A DNA stretch of 64,000 nucleotides. It comes from Kitasatospora xanthocidica (GTDB taxonomy: Bacteria > Actinomycetota > Actinomycetes > Streptomycetales > Streptomycetaceae). A model generated the notes under the pieces. The model made no database searches, was not told the origin of the DNA, and saw only the letters and a list, made by a program, of their open reading frames with translations. Shown here piece after piece: positions 26,546 to 34,113 of the stretch (position 1 is the first letter of the stretch; every line of letters starts with the position of its first letter). The DNA lies in contig NZ_BNBY01000005.1 in NCBI RefSeq assembly GCF_014656195.1, positions 80,971-144,970 on the forward strand, written 5' to 3'. Position numbers and translations under genes: made by a program.

Positions 26546-27828
26546 TGATCGACATGAGTGACACGCGCCAGGTCCACGGCCCCGACGAACACCCGGACGC
26601 GGGCCCGGCGCGTGCCTCGTTCATGAACGTCCCCGGCTCCCCGGTGGAGACCAGGCGGCAGCTGCTGGTCAAGGTCACCTGGATGCTGCTCTGGATGATC
26701 TACCTGGCCTACCCGGTGAGCCGGCTGCTGAACGGCGTGCACAGCACGGGCGCCCTGGTGCTCGGCTGGAGCTGCCTGGCCTTCTTCGTGGCCGGCTACG
26801 TGCTGCTGGTGATCTTCCGCTCCACCGAGGGAATGCGGCCGCGCGCCTGTCAGGTGGTCGTCGCGATGATGGTGGTACTCGCGATCGCCTGCGCCTTCGT
26901 GCTCGGCGAAGCCTTCCTGACCCTGTTCATCTACACCTCGGTGTGCGTCGCGATCGTCACCCCGGCGCGGTACGCGCTGCGCGCCCTGGCCGGCATGGCC
27001 GCGCTGATCACCGCCGTCGGCCTGCTGATCCACGCGGGCATGGACAACATCGCCACCTTCGCGCTCAGCGGGTTCCTCTCCGGCGTCGCGATGACCGGCC
27101 TGCAGCGGCTGGTCGCCACCATGAGGGAGCTGCGCGAGGCCCGGGCCGCCGTCGCGCACCTGGCCGCCTCCGAGGAGCGGCTGCGGCTCGCCCGCGACCT
27201 GCACGACCTGCTCGGGCACTCGCTCTCGCTGATCACGCTGAAGAGCGAGCTGGCCGGGCGGTTCATGGACGCCGGCAAGGACGAGGCGGCGCGGGCGCAG
27301 GTCGCCGACATCGAGCAGGTCGCCCGGCAGTCGCTGATCGACGTCCGGGAGGCGGTGACCGGCTTCCGCCGTCCGACCCTGCCGGTCGAACTCGCCGCCG
27401 CCCGCACCGCGTTGGCCGCCGCACAGGTCCGACTGGAGGCCGCGCCGGAGCTGGTGGACAGCTGGCCGGGGCTGGCCAACGAGGAGGCGGGCGCGCTGGC
27501 CTGGGCGCTGCGCGAGGCCGTCACCAACGTGGTCCGGCACGGCGAGGGCGCCACCGTCTGCACGGTCACGGCGGACGAGAGCTGGGAGGCGAGCGGCGAG
27601 CGCTACGCCGTACTGGAGATCGTCGACGACGGGCAGGGGCCGGGCAAGTCCCAGCCGGGGAACGGGCTGTCCGGGCTGGACGAGCGGCTGGCGCTGGTCG
27701 GCGGACGGCTGGAGACCGGACCGGGGGAGCGCGGCAGGGGCTTCCGGGTCCGGGCCTCGGTGCCGCTGAGGACGGTCGCCGCCCCGGAGCCCGAGGCCGG
27801 CTCCTCGCCGAAGGCCGGGCCGCGGTGA
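26542..27828 (+). CDS. Sensor histidine kinase, DesK/NarX-type (HisKA_3)
   Basis: 428 aa. After a ~40-residue polar start there are about five membrane helices, then a coiled linker and the HisKA_3 dimerisation motif RLARDLHDLLGHS with phosphoacceptor His221. The ATPase domain has N-box sequence EAVTNVVRHG and G-box segments DDGQGPG and NGLSGLDERL. The ATG at 26542 overlaps the permease stop (ATGA). In comparable operons the response regulator follows directly; here the only candidate, a NarL-type regulator, begins at 29762 after three unrelated genes. Confidence 0.93.
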   Translation: MMIDMSDTRQVHGPDEHPDAGPARASFMNVPGSPVETRRQLLVKVTWMLLWMIYLAYPVSRLLNGVHSTGALVLGWSCLAFFVAGYVLLVIFRSTEGMRPRACQVVVAMMVVLAIACAFVLGEAFLTLFIYTSVCVAIVTPARYALRALAGMAALITAVGLLIHAGMDNIATFALSGFLSGVAMTGLQRLVATMRELREARAAVAHLAASEERLRLARDLHDLLGHSLSLITLKSELAGRFMDAGKDEAARAQVADIEQVARQSLIDVREAVTGFRRPTLPVELAAARTALAAAQVRLEAAPELVDSWPGLANEEAGALAWALREAVTNVVRHGEGATVCTVTADESWEASGERYAVLEIVDDGQGPGKSQPGNGLSGLDERLALVGGRLETGPGERGRGFRVRASVPLRTVAAPEPEAGSSPKAGPR

Positions 27829-27830
27829 AC

Positions 27831-27891
27831 CGGTACGGGTGAACGCCGGGGCCGGCCGCCTCCCGTGAGGGGAACTCGTGGACCCGTACCG
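27831..27891 (+). repeat. Long-loop inverted repeat after the kinase gene
   Basis: CGGTACGGGT (27831-27840) and ACCCGTACCG (27882-27891) are perfect inverted repeats 41 nt apart, between the kinase stop and the next gene. It may be a terminator or mark a recombination junction of the segment that now separates kinase and regulator. Confidence 0.45.
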
Positions 27892-27906
27892 ATCGTCGTT
27901 CGGGAC

Positions 27907-28257
27907 ATGCCCACTGTTCTCGTTCTCGGCTTCGACCCGCACACCATCCCCGGCATGGACGGCGACGGCATGCGGGCCGTCCTCGACGCCGAACTCGCCC
28001 GCTTCGCCGACCACGGCATCGACGCCGCGATGACCCTGCTGGCCCCCGACGACACCGCCGAGCCCGCCGTCGTGGCGGCGCTCTCCTCCCGCCCCTGGGA
28101 CGTCGTCGTCATCGGCGGCGGCATCCGCAAGCCGGAGCCCGCCCTGGTGTTCTTCGAGCAGGTCGTCAACCTGGTCCGCCGGCACGCCCCCGGGGCCGCC
28201 ATCGCCTTCAACAGCAGTGGCGCGGACAGCGTCGAGGCCGCCCGACGGCACCTCTGA
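27907..28257 (+). CDS. Conserved hypothetical protein with Rossmann-like fold
   Basis: 116 aa starting MPTVLVLGFDPHTIPG. It has alternating beta strands and helices, with the segments TLLAPDDTAEPAVVAAL, WDVVVIGGGIRKPEP and VRRHAPGAAIAFN. It resembles a small family seen in actinobacteria and proteobacteria that looks like a receiver or NAD-type fold but lacks identifiable catalytic residues. The ATG at 27907 has only a weak SD; an upstream start at 27865 is possible. It is one of three genes separating the kinase from its likely regulator and ends 7 bp before the convergent acetyltransferase. Confidence 0.65.
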   Translation: MPTVLVLGFDPHTIPGMDGDGMRAVLDAELARFADHGIDAAMTLLAPDDTAEPAVVAALSSRPWDVVVIGGGIRKPEPALVFFEQVVNLVRRHAPGAAIAFNSSGADSVEAARRHL

Positions 28258-28264
28258 ACGGGCC

Positions 28265-28750
28265 CTACGGCACCAGGTCGCGGCGGTAGGCGAGGGCCGG
28301 GCGGTCGTCGAGCAGGAACTCGTGCCCGAAGCGGAAGCCGTTGCGGGCCAGGACGGTCTGCGAGGCGGGGTTGTCCACGGTGGTGACCGCGGTCAGGGCG
28401 CGGAGCCCGTAGCCGTCGGCCGCGAGCCGGCAGACCTCCGCGACCGCGGCCGTGGCGATCCCGCGCCCGGCGGCGGACGCGGCGATCCGGTAGCCGACCT
28501 CGGCGGAGCCGTCGACGAGGTCGACCAGGTTGACCCGGCCGACGAGTTCCCCGTCCGCGTCCCGGACGACGTGGAACCGGCAGGTGCCCGCGGCCTGTTC
28601 GGCGAGCAGCGCGGCGTGGCGGGCGGGGAACTCGGCGAAGTAGGCGTCGCCGCGGTCCGGGACGCTGCGCGCGAAGTACGCGCGGTTGGCGCGCTCGAAG
28701 GCCAGCAGGGCCTCGGCGTGGTCGGGACGGAGGGGTTCCAGGCTCAGCAT
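28265..28750 (-). CDS. GNAT family N-acetyltransferase (RimJ/RimL-like)
   Basis: 161 aa. The RimJ/RimL-type GNAT fold is recognisable from the start MLSLEPLRPDHAEALLAFE, the acetyl-CoA loop AASAAGRGIATAAV and the C-terminal NPASQTVLARNGF motif. It would acetylate an amino group of a protein or small molecule; the substrate cannot be told. Its ATG overlaps the end of the MerR gene by 7 bp, so it is co-translated with that regulator and is probably part of its response. Confidence 0.87.
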   Translation of the reverse strand: MLSLEPLRPDHAEALLAFERANRAYFARSVPDRGDAYFAEFPARHAALLAEQAAGTCRFHVVRDADGELVGRVNLVDLVDGSAEVGYRIAASAAGRGIATAAVAEVCRLAADGYGLRALTAVTTVDNPASQTVLARNGFRFGHEFLLDDRPALAYRRDLVP

Positions 28751-29697
28751 CCCGTCAGTCTGGCCCGCAGGGCCTCGGAGAACCACGCGAATACGTCCCG
28801 CAGGCCCTCCGGGACCGGCCAGCCGTTGACGGTCGCCAGCAGCTGCCAGTAGCGCTCGGCGCGCGGGTCGTCGGCCGCCCCGAGGCGGTCGAGCAGCCAC
28901 CGCCGCAGCTCCTCGTCGTCCGGGCGCCCGAAGGTCTCGGCGTACGCGGCGGACAGGCGCGCGACGACCGGGTCGGCCCCGGGGGAGGCGGGGGCGATCC
29001 CGGCGGCCAGCGCGGCGCGGACCTCGGAGGTCACGGTCTCGGTCAGGGCGTGGTGCAGGCCCGTGCGGTCCCCGTCCGCCCGCTCCGCGGCCTGGTGCTC
29101 GGCCATCTTCCGCACGGCCGCGCGGAAGTCCCGGTCCTGGACGAGTTCGCCCAGCTCGACCCAGGCCTCGACCTGCTCCGGCCGCGGCTCGTCCGGCAGT
29201 TCGGGCATCGCCGAGCGCATCATGGCGACGAACTCGGGGTTGGCGTCCAGTCCGCCGAACACCTCGTCGATGAAGTCGTGGACGAGGCGCCGGCGTTCGG
29301 CGTCCGAGAGCTTGGCGAGCTTGTGCATGAGTCTCATCTCCTCAGGGGTGGAACCGCGTTGGGCGACGGCCAGCAGCACCGCCCGGCGCAGCCGCAGGGT
29401 GCGGATCTGCACCTCCAGCGCCTCGGCGTGCGCGGCGGCGACCTCGGGCAGCGGGGCCTCCCGCTCCAGCACCCGGCGGATCGCGGGCAGGTCGAGGCCG
29501 AGCTCGCGCAGGGTGCGCACCAGGTCGAGCCGGGCGAGTGCGCGGACGTCGTACAGCCGGTAGCCGGCCGGGGTGCGGCCGGTCGGCGGGACGAGGCCGG
29601 TGTCGGCGTAGAACCGGATGGTCTTGACCGTGAGCCCGGTGCGCCGGGCGAGGTCGCCGATCGAGTAGCGGATGCCGTCCGCGGGGCTGCCGTCCAT
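28744..29697 (-). CDS. MerR family transcriptional regulator
   Basis: 317 aa. The winged-helix DNA-binding domain is at the N-terminus (YSIGDLARRTGLTVKTIRFYADTGLVPP, then GYRLYDVRALARL), followed by the coiled-coil dimerisation helix and a ~190-residue C-terminal domain unlike the TipAS type, presumably a ligand sensor. The ATG at 29697 is preferred because it coincides with the predicted transcription start of a promoter at 29705-29735 with a 19-bp spacer, so the mRNA would be leaderless; the GTG at 29706 with GGGGAG upstream is the alternative. It probably autoregulates and controls the coupled acetyltransferase. Confidence 0.88.
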   Translation of the reverse strand: MDGSPADGIRYSIGDLARRTGLTVKTIRFYADTGLVPPTGRTPAGYRLYDVRALARLDLVRTLRELGLDLPAIRRVLEREAPLPEVAAAHAEALEVQIRTLRLRRAVLLAVAQRGSTPEEMRLMHKLAKLSDAERRRLVHDFIDEVFGGLDANPEFVAMMRSAMPELPDEPRPEQVEAWVELGELVQDRDFRAAVRKMAEHQAAERADGDRTGLHHALTETVTSEVRAALAAGIAPASPGADPVVARLSAAYAETFGRPDDEELRRWLLDRLGAADDPRAERYWQLLATVNGWPVPEGLRDVFAWFSEALRARLTGC

Positions 29698-29704
29698 GGG
29701 GACC

Positions 29705-29735
29705 ACTGTGGACTCTCCCCTTACCGGAGACTCAA
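29705..29735 (-). promoter_or_regulatory. MerR-type promoter and operator
   Basis: On the minus strand TTGAGT (29735-29730) and CACAGT (29710-29705) are 19 bp apart, the over-long spacing typical of MerR-regulated promoters. A near-perfect 8-7-8 inverted repeat (29711-29718 with 29726-29733, one mismatch) fills the spacer. It lies directly upstream of the merR-like gene. Confidence 0.8.
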
Positions 29736-29761
29736 GCCCGTTGCCCTCTAAGGTCATGGCC

Positions 29762-30391
29762 ATGAACGACACTGACAACGGGGCCCCGATCCGCGTGCTG
29801 CTGGCCGAGGATCAGGGGATGGTCCGGGAGGCGCTGGCCGCGCTGCTCGGGCTGGAGGGGGACATCGACGTCGTCGCGCAGGTCGGGCGGGGGGACGAGG
29901 TGGTGGCGGCGGTGCTGGCCAACGACGTGCGGGTCGCCGTGCTGGACATCGAGATGCCGGGGATGACGGGCATCGACGCGGCCGCCGAGCTGCGCCGGGC
30001 GGCGCCGGGCACCAAGGTGGTCATCGCGACGACCTTCGGCCGGCCCGGTTACCTGCGCCGGGCGATGGAGTCCGGCGCGGACGCCTTCCTGGTGAAGGAC
30101 GCGCCCGCCTCCGAGCTGGCCGAGGCGATCCGCCGGGTGCTGCGCGGCGAGCGGGTGATCGACCCGGCGCTGGCGGCGGCCGCGCTGGCCGAGGGCGCCA
30201 ACCCGCTGACCGCGCGCGAGCGGGACGTGCTGGGCGCGGCCGCCGACGGCGCGGTGAACGCGGACATCGCCGAGCGGCTGCACCTGTCCGAGGGGACGGT
30301 CCGCAACTACCTGTCGATGGCGATCCAGAAGACCGAGGCCCGCAACCGCACCGAGGCGGTCCGGATCGCCCGCGAGAAGGGCTGGCTGTAG
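29762..30391 (+). CDS. NarL/FixJ family response regulator (DesR-like)
   Basis: 209 aa. The receiver domain starts IRVLLAEDQGMVREAL with acidic pocket residues and phosphoacceptor Asp62 in LDIEMPG, the conserved Lys is in FLVKDAP, and the C-terminal LuxR-type helix-turn-helix reads LTARERDVL...VNADIAERLHLSEGTVRNYLS. The ATG at 29762 has AAGG 8 nt upstream; an ATG 6 nt earlier is possible. It is the natural partner of the HisKA_3 kinase at 26542, from which it is separated by a conserved hypothetical gene and the leftward merR-GNAT pair. It would bind the palindrome at 24745 to control the ABC exporter. Confidence 0.92.
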   Translation: MNDTDNGAPIRVLLAEDQGMVREALAALLGLEGDIDVVAQVGRGDEVVAAVLANDVRVAVLDIEMPGMTGIDAAAELRRAAPGTKVVIATTFGRPGYLRRAMESGADAFLVKDAPASELAEAIRRVLRGERVIDPALAAAALAEGANPLTARERDVLGAAADGAVNADIAERLHLSEGTVRNYLSMAIQKTEARNRTEAVRIAREKGWL

Positions 30392-30398
30392 CCGCCAC

Positions 30399-30434
30399 GC
30401 CCAGTCCGCCCAGTCCGTCCTGTCCGCCCAGTCG
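30399..30434. repeat. Four tandem 9-bp repeats between convergent genes
   Basis: GCCCAGTCC occurs twice, followed by GTCCTGTCC and GCCCAGTCG, filling the 46-nt gap between the regulator and the transglutaminase-like gene. No hairpin is visible there. Confidence 0.8.
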
Positions 30435-30437
30435 CGC

Positions 30438-31310
30438 TCAGTTGAGCCGGTGCCGGGCCGCCCGGGCCTCCTGCCGGACCTTGGCGGCCCCGTCCGGGTC
30501 GAAGGCGTCCAGGATCTGCGCGTAGGCGTCCATCTCCGCCGAGCCGCCGAGGAAGTCCCCGGTGCGGACGAGGAGTTCGGCCCGCTCCAGGCGGAGCTGG
30601 GCCGGGTGCCGGGGCAGCAGCAGGGCGAGTTCGGTGGCCCAGAGCTGGGTGCGGGCGTGCTCGGGGCGGTCGGCGGCCCAGGCGCGGATGTTGCCGAGCA
30701 CCCGCAGGACGATGTCCAGCGGCTGCGCCGGGGTGAGCAGCGCGGGCGTGAAGTCGTGCCCGGAGGCGGCGACCAGGCGCTCGACGTCCCCGGGGTCGAG
30801 CAGCCGCCCGCCGTGGAACGGGTCGGCCAGTACGTAGTCCTCGCCGCCGGCCGGCCCGCCGACGGCGACGATGAAGTGGCCGGGCAGCGCGATGCCGTGG
30901 ACGGTGAGCCCGGCCCGCTGCCCGACCGCCGTCCACACCAGCGAGAGCATGATCGGCAGCCCCCGGCGGCGCCGCAGCACCTCGGGCAGCAGCGAGGACT
31001 CCAGCCGCCGGTAGTCCGCCTGCCGCCCGTGGAAGCGCTCCCGCCCGCCGAGGACGGCCGCGAGCAGCGCGGCGGTCTCCTCCGGTCCGGCGGGCGCGCG
31101 CTCCGCGACGGCCACCCGGACGGCGGCCGCGTGCCGCTCCAGCGCGGCCTCGCAGGCGGCGAGCAGGGCGTCCGGGCTGGGGGGTTCGCCGGGGTCGTCG
31201 GGGTCGAGCGCCGGGCCGTGTTCGGCGGCGGCGAGCAGGCAGAGCAGCACCGGGTCGGGGTGCTCGGCGCGGGCGGCGGTCCGGAAGCGGTCTCTGCTCT
31301 GCTCGGTCAC
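30438..31310 (-). CDS. Transglutaminase-like / SirB1-type protein
   Basis: 290 aa from the GTG at 31310. The family features are RRRGLPIMLSLVWTAVGQRAG, then GIALPGHFIVAVGG and DPFHGGRLL, followed by C-terminal helical repeats (LRVLGNIRAW...LPRHPAQLRLERAELLVRTGD), which is the layout of the SirB1/UPF0162 group of transglutaminase-like proteins with TPR-like tails. The biochemical role of the group is poorly defined. Upstream in-frame starts up to 31433 would overlap the GNAT gene and have no family similarity. Confidence 0.8.
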   Translation of the reverse strand: MTEQSRDRFRTAARAEHPDPVLLCLLAAAEHGPALDPDDPGEPPSPDALLAACEAALERHAAAVRVAVAERAPAGPEETAALLAAVLGGRERFHGRQADYRRLESSLLPEVLRRRRGLPIMLSLVWTAVGQRAGLTVHGIALPGHFIVAVGGPAGGEDYVLADPFHGGRLLDPGDVERLVAASGHDFTPALLTPAQPLDIVLRVLGNIRAWAADRPEHARTQLWATELALLLPRHPAQLRLERAELLVRTGDFLGGSAEMDAYAQILDAFDPDGAAKVRQEARAARHRLN

Positions 31311-31371
31311 GGTGACGGCGACGGCTTTCGTACGGCGGGCGGACAAACGGGCAAGACGAACGGGCGGGCTG

Positions 31372-32385
31372 CTACCCCTGGGGAAGCAGGGCGTAGTGGT
31401 AAGTGTGACTGGTCGTGAAGCCGAGTCCGTCATAGAGCGCGATCGCCCCGGTGTTCTCCGCCTCGACCTGCAGGTAGCCGCCGCTCGCCCCCTCCTCGGC
31501 CGCCCGCGAGGCGAGCACCGCCATGACCGCCGTCGCCAGTCCGGCCCGCCGGGCGTGCGGCTGCACCTCTATGGCGCCGAAGCAGGCCCAGGGCCCCTCG
31601 ATGACGCAGCGTCCGATGGCCAGCGGCGGCTGCCCGGGCGCTCCCGGCACGGTGGCGAACCAGACCGACGGCCCGCCGTGCAGGACCTGCCGGGCGGCCT
31701 CCTCGACCGCCGGATCCCCGCTCACCCGCCGGTACAGCGACAGCCAGGCCGCGTCGGCCGTCCGCGCCAGCCGTACCCGGTCGTGCCCGCGGCCGGTCCG
31801 GGCGAGCCCGGCCAGCGGGGCGGTGCGGACCAGTGTGGGCGCGTACCCGGCGCCCAGCCGGTCGAGTTCGGCGCGCAGCTCCTCCGGGGACCCGGGGGTG
31901 ATCACCTCGACGTACGAGGGCAGTCCGCGCTCCGCGTACCAGGCGCGGACGGCCGCCAGCGCCCGCGGCAGCGGCATCCCCGGGTCCCCGAGGGCCTGGA
32001 CGGAGTTGGCCCGCCGGGTGAACCCGGCCGAGGCGCGCAGCGTCCACTCGCCGAGCGGCTCCTGTTCGACGGCCGGCCAGCCGCGCCCCGCGATCCGCTG
32101 CAGTTCGACCGGCGAGGTGACCGGCAGCGGAGCGCGCCGGGCGGGAAACGGCGGCACGACCTTGCCTGCGACCAGCAGCTTCTCCGGCAAGAAGACCGGG
32201 TCCCCGGACCGGGGCACGACCGTCAACCCATGATCGTCCCACGATGTGAGCACGCCGATCGAATCCCGGAACACCGGCCGGTCGTCCACGAACTCGGAGA
32301 GGCGCCGGACGGACACGCGAAGTCCCACGTCAGAGCGGTCTATCCGGACCTCTGGACGGCCGTCCACCGGGTTGCCTGGCGTCAT
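31372..32385 (-). CDS. GNAT family N-acetyltransferase with N-terminal domain
   Basis: 337 aa. The C-terminal ~150 residues form the GNAT domain (IEVQPHARRAGLATAVMAVL, then YLQVEAENTGAIALYDGLGFTTSHTYHYA). The N-terminal ~170 residues contain a small SH3-like start (VGLRVSVRRLSEFVDDRPVFRDSIGVLTSW) and a degenerate GNAT half, a layout found in actinobacterial two-domain acetyltransferases that precede ferredoxin genes. An excellent SD (AGGAGGTGG) lies before the ATG at 32385. It is divergent from fdxA. Confidence 0.88.
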   Translation of the reverse strand: MTPGNPVDGRPEVRIDRSDVGLRVSVRRLSEFVDDRPVFRDSIGVLTSWDDHGLTVVPRSGDPVFLPEKLLVAGKVVPPFPARRAPLPVTSPVELQRIAGRGWPAVEQEPLGEWTLRASAGFTRRANSVQALGDPGMPLPRALAAVRAWYAERGLPSYVEVITPGSPEELRAELDRLGAGYAPTLVRTAPLAGLARTGRGHDRVRLARTADAAWLSLYRRVSGDPAVEEAARQVLHGGPSVWFATVPGAPGQPPLAIGRCVIEGPWACFGAIEVQPHARRAGLATAVMAVLASRAAEEGASGGYLQVEAENTGAIALYDGLGFTTSHTYHYALLPQG

Positions 32386-32515
32386 CTGGCCACCTCCTGT
32401 GCATTTGCGGTCTCCGACCCGCGATACTAGGGGCGGGCATCGACGACGCCGCGCTCACCGCGCACGCGAGCAGAACAGAACGGGCCACCAGGCCCTTCCG
32501 AGGAGGAAAGACAGC

Positions 32516-32842
32516 GTGACTTACGTCATCGCGCAGCCTTGTGTCGACGTGAAGGACAAGGCGTGCATCGAAGAGTGCCCGGTTGACTGCATCTACGAGG
32601 GCGAGCGATCGCTCTACATCCACCCGGATGAGTGTGTCGACTGTGGCGCGTGTGAGCCGGTCTGCCCGGTCGAGGCGATCTTCTACGAGGACGACACTCC
32701 GGAGGAGTGGAAGGACTACTACAAGGCCAACGTCGAGTTCTTCGACGACCTGGGTTCGCCCGGCGGCGCCTCGAAGCTGGGCCTGATCGAGCGCGACCAC
32801 CCGTTCATCGCCGCTCTGCCGCCGCAGAACGCCGACCACTGA
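32516..32842 (+). CDS. fdxA: 7Fe ferredoxin
   Basis: 108 aa. It is an electron carrier with one [3Fe-4S] and one [4Fe-4S] cluster, shown by Cys9, Cys17, Cys21 and Cys25 at the start and Cys40, Cys43, Cys46 and Cys50 in the ECVDCGACEPVCP motif. It ends with the acidic C-terminal extension of actinobacterial FdxA/FdxC. The GTG at 32516 has GGAGGAAAG upstream; the frame is open further upstream through the promoter. dapC starts 20 nt after its stop, so the two are one operon, the same order as fdxC-dapC in M. tuberculosis. Confidence 0.96.
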   Translation: MTYVIAQPCVDVKDKACIEECPVDCIYEGERSLYIHPDECVDCGACEPVCPVEAIFYEDDTPEEWKDYYKANVEFFDDLGSPGGASKLGLIERDHPFIAALPPQNADH

Positions 32843-32862
32843 CGATCGGTGGCATCGAAGCT

Positions 32863-34011
32863 GTGAGCATCGACAGCACGCGCGCGCCGTTCCCGGGCCA
32901 CCCGGGGGCGGCGCGCCGCGTTTCCGACCTCCTGCCGGTCTTCCCCTGGGACAAGCTGGAGCCGTACAAGGCGACCGCCGTGGCCCACCCGGGCGGCCTC
33001 TGCGACTTCTCCGTCGGCACCCCGGTGGACCCGGTCCCCGAGCTGATCCAGAAGGCGCTGGCCGCGCACACCGACACGCCCGGCTACCCGACCGTCTGGG
33101 GCCCGCTGGAGCTGCGCGAGGCGATCGCCGGCTGGCTGCACCGCCGCGTCGGCGCCGGGATCGGCCCGCAGGCCGTCCTGCCGACCGTCGGCTCCAAGGA
33201 GCTGGTGGCCTGGCTGCCGACCCAGCTCGGCCTCGGCCCCGGCGACCAGGTCGCCTACCCGCGCCTGGCCTACCCGACGTACGAGGTGGGCGCGCGGCTG
33301 TGCGGTGCCGAACCGGTCGAGTACGACTCGGTGGACGAGCTGGACGGCTCCCGGGTGCGCCTGATCTGGGTGAACTCGCCGTCCAACCCGACCGGCCGGG
33401 TGCTGGGCGCGGACGAACTGCGCCGTACGGTCGAGTGGGCCCGCGAGCACCGGGCGCTGCTGGTCAGCGACGAGTGCTACCTGGAGCTGGGCTGGGAGGC
33501 CGACCCGGTCTCCGTCCTGCACCCCGACGTGTGCGGGGGGAGCCACGAGGGCCTGCTGGCCGTCCACTCGCTCTCCAAGCGCTCCAACCTGGCGGGTTAC
33601 CGCGCCTCCTTCGTCGCGGGCGACCCGGTGGTCGTCCGGGAGCTCCTGGAGGTGCGCAAGCACGGCGGCATGATCGTGCCCGCCCCGGTCCAGGCGGCGA
33701 CCGTCGCCGCACTCGCGGACGACGCGCACGTGGCCGAGCAGCGCGAGCGGTACGCGGCCCGGCGCTCGGCGCTGCGGGCGGCGCTGGAGGCCTACGGCTT
33801 CCGGATCGAGCACTCGGAGGCGAGCCTCTACCTGTGGGCGACCCAGGACCGTCCGTGCTGGGAGACCGTCGCCGAACTGGCCGGACTGGGCATCCTGGTG
33901 GCGCCCGGTGACTTCTACGGGCCGGCCGGCGACCGCTTCGTCCGGGTGGCGTTCACCGCGACCGACGAGCGGGTCGCCGCGGCCGTGGAGCGGCTGCGCG
34001 CGGCGCGCTGA
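32863..34011 (+). CDS. dapC: Succinyldiaminopimelate transaminase
   Basis: PLP-dependent class I/II aminotransferase (382 aa) that makes N-succinyl-LL-diaminopimelate, a step of lysine and peptidoglycan-crosslink synthesis. The PLP lysine is in SLSKRSNLAGYR. Other family markers are SVGTPVDPVPE, PTVGSKELVAW, VNSPSNPTGRVL and the C-terminal GDRFVRVAFTATDER. It matches the actinobacterial DapC group that follows fdxA. The GTG at 32863 is the only reasonable start and has no strong SD, consistent with translational coupling to fdxA. A pair of strong hairpins follows. Confidence 0.94.
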   Translation: MSIDSTRAPFPGHPGAARRVSDLLPVFPWDKLEPYKATAVAHPGGLCDFSVGTPVDPVPELIQKALAAHTDTPGYPTVWGPLELREAIAGWLHRRVGAGIGPQAVLPTVGSKELVAWLPTQLGLGPGDQVAYPRLAYPTYEVGARLCGAEPVEYDSVDELDGSRVRLIWVNSPSNPTGRVLGADELRRTVEWAREHRALLVSDECYLELGWEADPVSVLHPDVCGGSHEGLLAVHSLSKRSNLAGYRASFVAGDPVVVRELLEVRKHGGMIVPAPVQAATVAALADDAHVAEQRERYAARRSALRAALEAYGFRIEHSEASLYLWATQDRPCWETVAELAGLGILVAPGDFYGPAGDRFVRVAFTATDERVAAAVERLRAAR

Positions 34012-34019
34012 GCGGACGT

Positions 34020-34106
34020 CGAAGGGCCGGCGTTCCGAGGAGGAACACCGGCCCTTCGGCATGCGGCACGGCCCGTGCGGGCCGGTGTCCGCACGGACCG
34101 TGCCGC
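34020..34106. terminator. Two strong back-to-back hairpins between convergent genes
   Basis: The first hairpin has 11-bp arms (34020-34030 with 34048-34058) and an inner 5-bp stem. The second has 17-bp arms with one mismatch (34063-34079 with 34090-34106). They serve dapC from the left and the secreted-protein gene from the right. Confidence 0.85.
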
Positions 34107-34113
34107 GCGCGGA

